From an uncultured Pseudomonadota bacterium (GTDB taxonomy: Bacteria; Pseudomonadota; Alphaproteobacteria; Rs-D84): a stretch of 64,000 nucleotides of DNA. The position numbers were made by a program, and so were the translations under genes. Shown piece after piece: positions 46,714 through 54,480 of this stretch. The stretch lies in assembly GCA_946613885.1 (NCBI GenBank), contig CAMOGA010000002.1, positions 1-64,000 on the forward strand, written 5' to 3'. Each line of letters starts with the position of its first letter. Within the stretch, counting starts at the first letter, position 1. Under the pieces are notes generated by a model. The model was not told where the DNA came from and made no database searches. It worked only from the letters and a program-made list of their open reading frames with translations.

Positions 46714-47274
46714 TTAACGATTTTTAGATATTACATTGTTAAAATATTGGATTTCTTTTTTTAAAACATCGCGCCAATTTTTACCGTTATCACAATCACG
46801 ACCGCAATATAAACAATTTACATAGCCAGGATAATTTTCATCAATATAACAATCATCACGTTGGTTTTTTTCTGGTGGTGGAATTATGTGTCCTTGACGA
46901 ACAGTCAAAGGAAACATAATACATGCATTTGGTTTGTATGACCATTCGTGTATGTTTTCACGTATAGCAATTTTTTGTAATATACACAAACCATTATCAT
47001 CTGAAAAAATACATTTTGTTTGATTAAAATGTTTTGGAAAATCATCAGGATATACAAAAGGTCTGGTCTTTGTTTTTCGACCAACAACTATATTTTTCCA
47101 ATTTCCATTTTCAAAATAAAATTCTGCGTCATGTTCAAAATCATCTGGATGATTTTTTATAATTTGTTTTAATTTTTTTTCTTCATCATCAGATATATAC
47201 ACACCATCATAACAACAGTATCCTGCACATTTTGTCATATCACATTTTTTTAATTTAGGATTACGTTTAATCAT
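46714..47274 (-). CDS. Cys-cluster (YkgJ/DUF3109-like) putative metal-binding protein
   Basis: The 186-residue soluble protein carries CDMTKCAGYCCYDG near the N-terminus (about 11-24), then KCIFSDDNGLCILQKIA, YKPNACIMFPL and CLYCGRDC. The CxxxxCxxxCC arrangement, the later C-F-x-x-G-x-C-x-L block and the KPxxCxxFPL block fit the zinc/iron-chelating YkgJ-like or DUF3109 proteins. A catalytic role is unknown. It is in the same orientation as the BspA-like gene upstream and lrgAB downstream, but gaps suggest separate transcription. Confidence 0.65.
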   Translation of the reverse strand: MIKRNPKLKKCDMTKCAGYCCYDGVYISDDEEKKLKQIIKNHPDDFEHDAEFYFENGNWKNIVVGRKTKTRPFVYPDDFPKHFNQTKCIFSDDNGLCILQKIAIRENIHEWSYKPNACIMFPLTVRQGHIIPPPEKNQRDDCYIDENYPGYVNCLYCGRDCDNGKNWRDVLKKEIQYFNNVISKNR

Positions 47275-47295
47275 ATCAGTAGAATCTTTATATAG

Positions 47296-48465
47296 TTAAT
47301 TTATTCCAACCAGATGGTATGTTTTTCCATCTGTGTATTCAAAATTAAATGTTCCTGTACCAGATTTTGTAAAAACATAACATGTTGTATTGTTTAATTT
47401 TATATACAATTTTGGATTACTGGATGGTTCTAATTCACCGAAAACATCAAAACTTAAACTGGTATCAACCATTAACTTTGTTCCAAAAGAACATAAATTA
47501 TAACATGCGCCATCATATCTGCCTTGGCCATTTGGGCATGTTAAATCCAGTTCACAAGAAACACGACTATTAAAATAACTTTCAAACCCAGTTGTATATT
47601 TTTTATAACCCGATGGGCAAGATGTTAACATGTTTGTTGTGTTAGCAAAGACGTTTGTAAACGCACCATTTGTTCCTGTGACTGCCGGTGTCACATTAAT
47701 ACCTGCAAATAATTCTGGTGGAATAAAACTTGATAATTTTGAGCAATAATTAAAAGTGTTTTGGAATAATCTTTCTTGTTGATTACCCGCAATACCTGCA
47801 AACAATTCCCCTGGAATCGAGCCAGTAAGCCCAGAACAATAATAAAACACACCATAAAACAAATTTTCAGTTGGCGTTCCATACAATCCAGAAAATAATT
47901 CCCCTGGTATTGAACCAGTTAATTTTTTATCGTTCCAAAACAAAGAACGAAACATTTCATCACGTGGTTGTCCGGTTATACCATCAAATAATTCCCCCGG
48001 AATTGTTCCTGCAAGATTTGTATTTTCTGCAAATGTTGCCTTGAATAAAGGTTGTGAACCGTCAGATAATGTTGGAAATAATCTTCCCAACGATCCAGAT
48101 ATTCCGGTTATATATGTATTATCGGCAAAACTGATTGCGGCATCAGATTCTTCACTGCCCGTGCTGTATGCGGTTGCAACACCACCCAGTTTTATAGTTC
48201 TGGATGTTGTTGATGTATATCTGTGTGTATAACTGGCCTGATTTGTGTTTGTGCGCGTTATTGTTTGTGTGTTTCCATCACCCCAATCGACATAAAATGT
48301 TCCAGCAGCACTTAATTTAAAATATGTAGCAGTCGTATTTCTGGCAGGTGTCACAGTAAATGTAAATTTTGCCTCAAAATTATTTTCATCTTCTGCATAA
48401 ACAAGACCATGGAAAAAAGCCCCCGTAATAAGAAATACGATAAAAAATATTCGCAATATTTTCAA
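47296..48465 (-). CDS. Secreted BspA-like repeat protein (TTG start)
   Basis: The 389-residue protein starts at TTG after AAGGAAGAG and has a signal peptide (about 1-24). A PKD/BspA-type beta domain follows with FYVDWGDGNTQTITR. Four to five repeats of about 36 residues carry an IPGELFAGI core (GTIPGELFDGI, GSIPGELFSGL, GSIPGELFAGI, SFIPPELFAGI). The C-terminal Cys-rich region (CPNGQGRYDGACYNLC) recalls the giant protein at 1-4729. I infer a surface or secreted ligand-binding protein. Confidence 0.8.
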   Translation of the reverse strand: MKILRIFFIVFLITGAFFHGLVYAEDENNFEAKFTFTVTPARNTTATYFKLSAAGTFYVDWGDGNTQTITRTNTNQASYTHRYTSTTSRTIKLGGVATAYSTGSEESDAAISFADNTYITGISGSLGRLFPTLSDGSQPLFKATFAENTNLAGTIPGELFDGITGQPRDEMFRSLFWNDKKLTGSIPGELFSGLYGTPTENLFYGVFYYCSGLTGSIPGELFAGIAGNQQERLFQNTFNYCSKLSSFIPPELFAGINVTPAVTGTNGAFTNVFANTTNMLTSCPSGYKKYTTGFESYFNSRVSCELDLTCPNGQGRYDGACYNLCSFGTKLMVDTSLSFDVFGELEPSSNPKLYIKLNNTTCYVFTKSGTGTFNFEYTDGKTYHLVGIN

Positions 48466-48474
48466 TACTCTTCC

Positions 48475-48503
48475 TTAATACAGCAAGATTAGCAAAATGT
48501 AAA
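48475..48503 (-). promoter_or_regulatory. Putative promoter of the BspA-like gene
   Basis: On the minus strand TTTACA (48503-48498) and TATTAA (48480-48475) are spaced 17 bp. The -35 sequence and the downstream TTAAGGAAG are shared with the giant surface protein promoter at 4759-4788. Confidence 0.4.
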
Positions 48504-48572
48504 AATTCGCGCAAGAAAAAATCAGTTGAATATCAAAATATTAATAATAAAATGTATCAAAAAGGTTGCTAT

Positions 48573-49031
48573 ATGCCAAAAGAAATAAGATTTTGTACAC
48601 CAACTGGAAAATATTGGTTTTTATCCCCGTTGGCAGATTTTTCAATAAAAATGAACGTTGATGGTGTGGAATACGTTTTTCCTACGGTTGAACATTATTA
48701 TCAGGCAATGAAATTCTATGCGTATGACAACAGGTTTCATAAAATATTGCAGTTAAAAAATCCAGATGACGCACGTTTATTAACAAAAAAACCAGAATAT
48801 AAAACAAATCGCAGAACTGATTTTGATAAAAATAAATATGACATTATGGAACGTGCATTATGGGCCAGATATAAACAAAATCCAAAAGCCACAGAATTAT
48901 TAAAATCTACTGGTGATGCAATATTAATAAAATCATGCCCAGTATGTTATAAATGTGGTTTTGGCATCGGCAGTGGCACAAACCGCATAGGTAAAATTTT
49001 GATGCAAATCCGATCCGAATTTCAAAAATAA
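48573..49031 (+). CDS. NADAR family (YbiA-like) protein
   Basis: The 152-residue protein (start 48573, after AAAGG; 48552 is an alternative) has the NADAR pattern: WFLSPLADFSIKMNVDGVEY, then PTVEHYYQAMKFYA, a DxxKYDIMERALWARYKQNP helix, and a C-terminal GSGTNRIGKILMQIRSE. The family includes N-glycosidases acting on riboflavin intermediates and on ADP-ribose linkages, including DNA de-ADP-ribosylation in toxin and phage contexts. It stands alone here, so its role is open. Confidence 0.85.
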   Translation: MPKEIRFCTPTGKYWFLSPLADFSIKMNVDGVEYVFPTVEHYYQAMKFYAYDNRFHKILQLKNPDDARLLTKKPEYKTNRRTDFDKNKYDIMERALWARYKQNPKATELLKSTGDAILIKSCPVCYKCGFGIGSGTNRIGKILMQIRSEFQK

Positions 49032-49041
49032 TATATTTAAT

Positions 49042-49222
49042 TGGTTGCGGGAGATGGAATTCCCTCGACACTTCGTGTCTGCGGGGCAACCGTGACGATT
49101 TGATTGCGCTATAATCACCCACAAAATTTTTCAAATTTTGCGGGGCCCGATGCTTATCAAATCTACTTGTTGTGAACCAGGCAACTGTGTTGCATGGCAC
49201 AAACCAACAATCCACAACAAAT
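49042..49222 (-). repeat. tRNA-fMet-proximal element ending in a copy of the tRNA 3' end
   Basis: On the minus strand, downstream of tRNA-fMet and its terminator, a 180-bp segment ends with a 17-base copy of the tRNA 3' end (TCCATCTCCCGCAACCA, 49058-49042). It shares blocks with the tRNA-Val repeat unit: AGTAGATTT, AAATCGTCACG, TTGCC, CGCAG and then a short hairpin, here GACAC-TTC-GTGTC on the plus strand (49067-49079), before GAG. The two elements look homologous. No gene is visible. Confidence 0.75.
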
Positions 49223-49260
49223 TAAATAAAAAATGTGCCACTTTGGACACATTTTTTATT
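49223..49260. terminator. Terminator downstream of tRNA-fMet
   Basis: AAATAAAAAATGTG pairs perfectly with CACATTTTTTATTT (14 bp) around a 10-base loop, 6 bp from the tRNA 3' end. It can work on both strands. Confidence 0.8.
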
Positions 49261-49265
49261 TAAAC

Positions 49266-49342
<77 letters not shown>

Positions 49343-49477
49343 ATAAGTAGAATTTATTATATACTTTTTTATCTATATGTCAAATAAATAAATGTTTTTA
49401 ATCTTATTTTTTATAGATTTAACCCATGCTTGCATTGTAATTTTTTTATTGCTATGATAAGAACAAAGTTATTTATC

Positions 49478-50239
49478 ATGAAAAAATCAATTAAGAAAAG
49501 ATTAAAACGATTTTTCAGATTCCTGTACGGATGGGGCGTTGTTCAATGGTTTTTAGCCGTTGTTTACTATGTTCTTATTTGGTTTGTATATTTTACATCT
49601 AAAAAGAATATTTCCGGTCTAGAAACTTTGAAAAAATATGCTAAAAAGCCCGCAATTTTTGTGTTTTGGCACGGACGAACAATGATGTTATCGCCGGTGA
49701 TCGCGTTAAATCGTGTGCGTGGTTATGCAATTGCAGACCCACGTCGTGATGGTCGTGCGATTGCCAAAATGGAAAAGTTATTCGGTTTACGGACATTGTA
49801 TGGTTCATCTGCACGGGGCGGGGTGTCTGTGTTAAAGCGGGGAATTAATATTTTAAATTCTGGACGATTTTGTTTGGCGTTATCCCCAGATGGTCCACGC
49901 GGGCCATCTATGCGGTTTCATGATGGGGCTTTATATTTTGCAAAAATGACCGGTGCGCCGATTATTCCGGTTTGTTATTCATCTTCACGTCCATGGTTTT
50001 TAAATCGTTGGGACAGGTATTTATTAACTAAACCTTTTTCGATTATTGCCGGAACGGTGGGCAACCCGATATTTATTGACAGAAAAACCAAGACATCTGA
50101 ATTTGAAAAAATTCGAAAAACATTGGAAGATATTATGGTAAAACAGGCGTATGATTTAGATAAACGTTTTACAAAATTTCGTGTTGAACAAGATTTAACC
50201 GCAGAAAATTTTGAAAAAACAATGGGTGAAATCAAATGA
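49478..50239 (+). CDS. DUF374-type lysophospholipid/lipid A acyltransferase-like protein
   Basis: The protein (about 253 residues from MKKSIKKRLKRFFRFLYGWG) has an N-terminal hydrophobic helix. The DUF374/LPLAT signatures FWHGRTMMLSP, GSSARGG, SPDGPRGP and GAPIIPVCYSSSRP follow in order. The H-x4-D-like acyltransferase element corresponds to the WHGR segment. It is 4-bp coupled to lpxK and lpxC, which points to lipid A assembly or modification. An upstream in-frame ATG at 49430 lacks a ribosome site. The acyl donor cannot be told from sequence. Confidence 0.85.
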   Translation: MKKSIKKRLKRFFRFLYGWGVVQWFLAVVYYVLIWFVYFTSKKNISGLETLKKYAKKPAIFVFWHGRTMMLSPVIALNRVRGYAIADPRRDGRAIAKMEKLFGLRTLYGSSARGGVSVLKRGINILNSGRFCLALSPDGPRGPSMRFHDGALYFAKMTGAPIIPVCYSSSRPWFLNRWDRYLLTKPFSIIAGTVGNPIFIDRKTKTSEFEKIRKTLEDIMVKQAYDLDKRFTKFRVEQDLTAENFEKTMGEIK

Positions 50240-51162
50240 AAACACCACATTGGTTTTTAAAACGAACAATTGTGTCATACCTGTTATGGCCTTTATCTGG
50301 TTTATATTTGTTGGGTTCAAATATTGTTTTTAGTTTTCGTAAATTGCACGAATATAAATCGCACAGGCCAATTATTTGTTTTGGAAATATTTTATCTGGC
50401 GGTGTTGGTAAAACACCAATTGTGCGCACTGTTGCAAAATTTTTTGATGCCCCGGTTGTAATGCGTGGATATAAAAAATCTGAATCCACGGATGGTATCG
50501 GGGACGAGGCAAAGATGTTATCAAATGATAATATTTTGGTTCATGTTGGAAATCGCAAATGTAATTTGATTTTATTAAACAAACAAAAATCAAATACACC
50601 AATTATAATGGATGATGGATTTCAAAATTCTTCTATTAAGAAAGATATTTCTGTATTGGTTTTTGACGAAGGTATTGGTTTTGGAAATGGATTTTTATTA
50701 CCTGCGGGTCCAATGCGTGAAAAAAAATCTGCGATTTTACGTGCAGATGCTATTATTTTAATAAAACGAAAAAATATGGCGCGTGATTTTTCGCTGCCGA
50801 CAAATATTCCTGTGTTTAATGCACGTAATCGTGAAATTTGTCCGTTTGATAAAAAAACACGTGTGGTTGCGTTTGCTGGTATTGGTTATCCAGATAAATT
50901 TTTTAATAATATACCGTGTAATGTTATAGATACTGTCGCGTTTCCTGATCATTATCAATATACAGATACAGATATAAAAAAACTGATAAAACGTGCAGAA
51001 TCCAACAAAGCAAAACTGTTAACCACAGAAAAAGATTGGGTGCGTTTGCCAATTTGGGCACAACAAGAAATTGCATTTTCTGCGCTGGATACAGAAATAG
51101 ACGGTAAATTTTTTAATTGGTTAAAGGAAAGGTTACATGACTACGATAACAAACAAGGTTAA
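50236..51162 (+). CDS. lpxK: Tetraacyldisaccharide 4'-kinase
   Basis: LpxK phosphorylates the 4' position of the lipid A disaccharide precursor at the inner membrane. The 308-residue protein has an N-terminal hydrophobic region, the P-loop SGGVGKTP (about 54-61), the MDDGFQN motif and AFAGIGYPDKFF. Its ATG overlaps the preceding stop and its 3' end overlaps lpxC by 26 bp. waaA, its common partner, is not adjacent. Confidence 0.95.
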   Translation: MKTPHWFLKRTIVSYLLWPLSGLYLLGSNIVFSFRKLHEYKSHRPIICFGNILSGGVGKTPIVRTVAKFFDAPVVMRGYKKSESTDGIGDEAKMLSNDNILVHVGNRKCNLILLNKQKSNTPIIMDDGFQNSSIKKDISVLVFDEGIGFGNGFLLPAGPMREKKSAILRADAIILIKRKNMARDFSLPTNIPVFNARNREICPFDKKTRVVAFAGIGYPDKFFNNIPCNVIDTVAFPDHYQYTDTDIKKLIKRAESNKAKLLTTEKDWVRLPIWAQQEIAFSALDTEIDGKFFNWLKERLHDYDNKQG

Positions 51163-52072
51163 AATATCTGGCGTTGGTATTCATTCTGGTAAAACAGTGA
51201 ATATGGTTATAAAACCGTCAAAAAAAACTGGGATTTTTTTTAACAGGATTGATATACCAAATTCTGAATTGATACCTGCAACATTTAATAATGTTGGCGA
51301 AACATTGATGCGCAACACCACAATTGGAAACAAAAATGCTGCACATGTTCAAACGATTGAACATTTAATGGCGGCTTTGTTTGTTTTGGGTATTGATAGT
51401 GCGATTATTGATATAGATGGCAACGAAACGCCAATCTTGGATGGCAGTGCGTATGAATTTATAAAACTGTTAGCCCCAGTTGTTGATAAAAAAACTGTTA
51501 TGAAAAAAATTATTGTTAAGAAAACCATTGTTGCGCATCGTAATGATTTGGTTAAAAATATGCGTGGTTGGAAAAAAATAAAAACTATAATTTTAAATCA
51601 TACGATTTGGCGGCGTGGTAATGGTTATGTTAAATTATCCCCAAATGAAAACGGTTTAAAAATAGATGCTACATTGGTGTATCCTGACAAGGTTATTGGT
51701 ACACAATCATATTCTTGCGTACTGGATGGCACGAAAAAATCTGTGGATAATTTTGTAAAAAATATTTCAAAATCACGCACGTTTGGAAAATATTCTGAAT
51801 GGGAAAAATTAAAGGCGCATGGTATGGCGCACGGCGCAAACGAACATAATGTTATTGTATTAAGTGCAAATGGTGATACAACTTTAAATACATTACATTA
51901 TGAAAACGAATTTGTTCGTCATAAAATCATAGATGCCGTTGGTGATATGTTCACATCCGGTGGTTTTATTTACGGACATTTGGAATCCATTAAGGGTTCA
52001 CATGCGTTGAATAATCTGGTTTTACAGAAATTATTCAGCGATACTTCAAATTATGAAATAATCGAAAAATAA
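51137..52072 (+). CDS. lpxC: UDP-3-O-acyl-N-acetylglucosamine deacetylase
   Basis: LpxC is the zinc-dependent committed step of lipid A synthesis. The 311-residue protein has GVGIHSGKTVNM, the QTIEHLMAAL zinc/catalytic segment (His near 75) and HKIIDAVGD (zinc His and Asp near 246-250). A Lys/Arg-rich stretch at about 130-155 (HRNDLVKNMRGWKKIKTI) interrupts where relatives run straight from the strand into the WxxLxP-like segment, so an insertion is likely. It overlaps lpxK and follows an AAAGGAAAGG ribosome site. Confidence 0.96.
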   Translation: MTTITNKVKISGVGIHSGKTVNMVIKPSKKTGIFFNRIDIPNSELIPATFNNVGETLMRNTTIGNKNAAHVQTIEHLMAALFVLGIDSAIIDIDGNETPILDGSAYEFIKLLAPVVDKKTVMKKIIVKKTIVAHRNDLVKNMRGWKKIKTIILNHTIWRRGNGYVKLSPNENGLKIDATLVYPDKVIGTQSYSCVLDGTKKSVDNFVKNISKSRTFGKYSEWEKLKAHGMAHGANEHNVIVLSANGDTTLNTLHYENEFVRHKIIDAVGDMFTSGGFIYGHLESIKGSHALNNLVLQKLFSDTSNYEIIEK

Positions 52073-52083
52073 AAGGAGAAAGT

Positions 52084-52398
52084 ATGAAAAAAATAACTTT
52101 GTGTTGTGCTGTATTGGGTTTGGCGGCATGTGCGACAACTGTAAAACCAGATAATGGTTTAAAAATGGTTGATACAGAACCGACAGATTGTGAATTTTTA
52201 TATAATTTAAATTCATCAATTACAAATTACAGAATGATGGATAAACGTGAATATATTGAAAAAACAATTTTAGAACAAAAAAATATTGGGGATACATATT
52301 ACATCGCGTCAGAAGATGTTGTAAATAATCCAGGTGCGGTTTTTGGTCCTGAACAAACATATAAATTCAAAGTAAAAGTATACAAATGCAATAAATAA
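52084..52398 (+). CDS. Small lipoprotein of unknown function
   Basis: The 104-residue protein has a lipoprotein signal peptide with lipobox GLAAC (Cys16) and a mature domain with two further Cys (near 39 and 102). It lies 11 bp after lpxC with a good AAAGGAGAA site, so it is likely co-transcribed and envelope-located. I do not recognise a family. A terminator follows. Confidence 0.75.
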   Translation: MKKITLCCAVLGLAACATTVKPDNGLKMVDTEPTDCEFLYNLNSSITNYRMMDKREYIEKTILEQKNIGDTYYIASEDVVNNPGAVFGPEQTYKFKVKVYKCNK

Positions 52399-52403
52399 AA
52401 AAA

Positions 52404-52423
52404 CGGTCGTAGAAATACGACCG
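52404..52423 (+). terminator. Terminator after the lpxC operon lipoprotein
   Basis: CGGTCGTA-GAAA-TACGACCG lies 5 bp after the stop, then ATTATTATAAATTT. Confidence 0.7.
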
Positions 52424-52465
52424 ATTATTATAAATTTCGTCTTTATTTTTTTTATCAGTTTGTGT

Positions 52466-52471
52466 TATAAT
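52466..52471 (+). promoter_or_regulatory. Possible -10 box of the pilus operon
   Basis: A consensus TATAAT lies 19 bp before the GTG start of the PilO2-like gene and follows the terminator of the previous operon. The -35 region (TTTATT, 52443-52448) is weak. Confidence 0.35.
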
Positions 52472-52490
52472 ATTTTAACAAGAGAGGGAA

Positions 52491-53726
52491 GTGATAAAAC
52501 AAATAATAACAATTAACCGTAAAAAATATGCCACGGGGCTGTTTTGGCAACCCATGGGGGTTGGTAATAATGCCAAAAATTATGCTAAACAATTATCTAA
52601 AAATAAAAAATATACACTGTATATTGATTATAAATCTATGATTGGTTTGACCAGCAATCGTGACGGTGCAAAATCTGGCATGATGAGTGCTGCGGTGGAA
52701 GTAATAAACGCATTGTCTGAATTTGTTTCTTTTCTGGCGGTGTTTCGTGTTGATAATAATTATTATTTGATTGCGGTTAGAAACGGGATTATTATTCGTG
52801 ATGTTTTACTGGATAATGCAGATACGGCACGTAAATTTTTTATGGAATTATCACAAATTCCAGATTGGGGCGGTTTGTTTGCACCTGCATCATGGGGTAT
52901 TCCAAAATCCCAAGAAAAATATTTAACAGATTTAATTGGTCGTGGAACTGGTATAAAATTACGTCAAATAAGTGTTGCAAAATCAATCGTGCCAACATTA
53001 TTTTTCGTGTTTATATTTATTTTATTTGGTTTGTATGTTTTAAAAAATCCAATTTCTGTACAAAAAGTTCATGTTCCAAATATAACTCAGGAAACAATCG
53101 ATAAATATAGACAACAAATTGAATCTAAAAAACAAAATGTTAATGATGTTAAACAGATTACAGAAACAAAAATTATATATCCGTATGATAATTTGCCAGA
53201 TATGATGGAACGCGCAAATTTGTGTTATAAAGCGATTGCGTTTGTTATGCAACCAATTATAGGATGGAATCAAACGCACGCGAAATGTGATGGTGAATTT
53301 GTGTCTGCGACTTTTTCACGTGATTTTGGAACATTAAATGATTTTTATGAAATAGGCGGTGATTTAATGCCTGGCGCAACGGTTCAACAAATGTCTGATG
53401 ATGAAATTATTTTGCGGGTCAGATTACCAGAATTAAAAACCGGTTCTGAAATTGATGAACGTGACCAAGAAACAATTATGCGTGATGTTGCAACAATATT
53501 CCAACAGGCAAATATTAACGCTGAAATTAATGGTGTCACCGATACCGTTATGAATAACAATAAAACAGAACAATTACACGTGACGGAAATAGCAGTGTCG
53601 TCTAAATTAACACCAATGGAATTTATGCAGGCGTTCAAGGGCTTTAATGGTGTTTATATGACGGCTGTGTCATGGCATGCGAATACACGAATTTGGAATT
53701 ATGAAATAATAATTTATTCTAAATAA
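52491..53726 (+). CDS. Type IVb pilus PilO2-like protein (GTG start)
   Basis: The 411-residue protein starts at GTG near AGAGAGGG. Its N-terminus (RKKYATGLFWQPMG) and layout match the PilO2 family of type IVb pili: a cytoplasmic actin-like/PilM-like domain (1-155), one transmembrane helix (about 163-185), then periplasmic domains. It heads a four-gene block with PilP-, GspE- and GspF-like proteins, equivalent to pilO-P-Q-R of conjugative thin pili. It would be an inner-membrane platform component. Confidence 0.8.
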   Translation: MIKQIITINRKKYATGLFWQPMGVGNNAKNYAKQLSKNKKYTLYIDYKSMIGLTSNRDGAKSGMMSAAVEVINALSEFVSFLAVFRVDNNYYLIAVRNGIIIRDVLLDNADTARKFFMELSQIPDWGGLFAPASWGIPKSQEKYLTDLIGRGTGIKLRQISVAKSIVPTLFFVFIFILFGLYVLKNPISVQKVHVPNITQETIDKYRQQIESKKQNVNDVKQITETKIIYPYDNLPDMMERANLCYKAIAFVMQPIIGWNQTHAKCDGEFVSATFSRDFGTLNDFYEIGGDLMPGATVQQMSDDEIILRVRLPELKTGSEIDERDQETIMRDVATIFQQANINAEINGVTDTVMNNNKTEQLHVTEIAVSSKLTPMEFMQAFKGFNGVYMTAVSWHANTRIWNYEIIIYSK

Positions 53727-53742
53727 AACAAAAGGGTGGAAT

Positions 53743-54477
53743 ATGATAAAAAAATTAAACATAGTGATGATGGTTGGTTTAATGATTTTTGGCATGAACA
53801 GTTATTCGTATGCTGAAACCATTTATACTGATGACGTATTTGAAGAATACGATGATTCCATTGATAATGAATTTGAAGAACAAGAACAATCGGAAGAATC
53901 TGTTTCAGACGATTTAAGTGATGAAGAATTTGCAGATAAAGTTTCATCTCAGGCATTATCTGATTATGATGCATCTGGTTCTTTGTTTGAAAAAATTACC
54001 ACCCTGGAACAAGAAAAAGTTGTTGCTCAATTAGAAAAAGAACGTGCTCAACTGGATTTGGAATTGGACAGATTAAATGCTGAAAGAATTAAATTACAAA
54101 TGGAATTGGATACTTTATCTGGCCGTGCAGAACAACAACAGGCAGAATTAGAATCTGCAAAAAAACAGTTAGAAATACAAACAGAAAAATTAATGCGCCA
54201 ACAGGATTCGATTGATGATGACGAAGATGTTGTTATAAAAACAAAAACACAACAAAACCCAGAAGAAACAGATATCAATAAAAGATATAAATTAATCAAT
54301 GTTGTTGGTGTTGATAATCAATTACAGGCAACAATTGAAGAAGTGTCTTCGGGACAAAACAAACGTATTTCTGTGGGCAAAGAATTGGATGGTTATATTG
54401 TAAAATCTATTTCTTTGAACGATGGAATTGTTTTTGAAAAAGATGGCAACACGGAAAGTTTGAATATCGGAAAATAA
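53743..54477 (+). CDS. Type IVb pilus PilP-like periplasmic protein
   Basis: The 244-residue protein has a signal peptide (about 1-25, SYAET), an acidic low-complexity segment (30-70), a coiled coil (about 83-150, Gln/Glu/Leu-rich) and a small C-terminal PilP-like beta domain (YKLINVVGVDNQLQATIEEV). Position between PilO2-like and ATPase genes supports PilP, which links the inner-membrane platform to the secretin. The family match is by layout more than sequence. Confidence 0.7.
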   Translation: MIKKLNIVMMVGLMIFGMNSYSYAETIYTDDVFEEYDDSIDNEFEEQEQSEESVSDDLSDEEFADKVSSQALSDYDASGSLFEKITTLEQEKVVAQLEKERAQLDLELDRLNAERIKLQMELDTLSGRAEQQQAELESAKKQLEIQTEKLMRQQDSIDDDEDVVIKTKTQQNPEETDINKRYKLINVVGVDNQLQATIEEVSSGQNKRISVGKELDGYIVKSISLNDGIVFEKDGNTESLNIGK

Positions 54478-54480
54478 TCA

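Noticed and set aside
51137..52072. Frameshift in lpxC explaining the odd basic stretch
   Set aside because: The frame is continuous and conserved motifs on both sides are in the same frame, so an insertion fits better.
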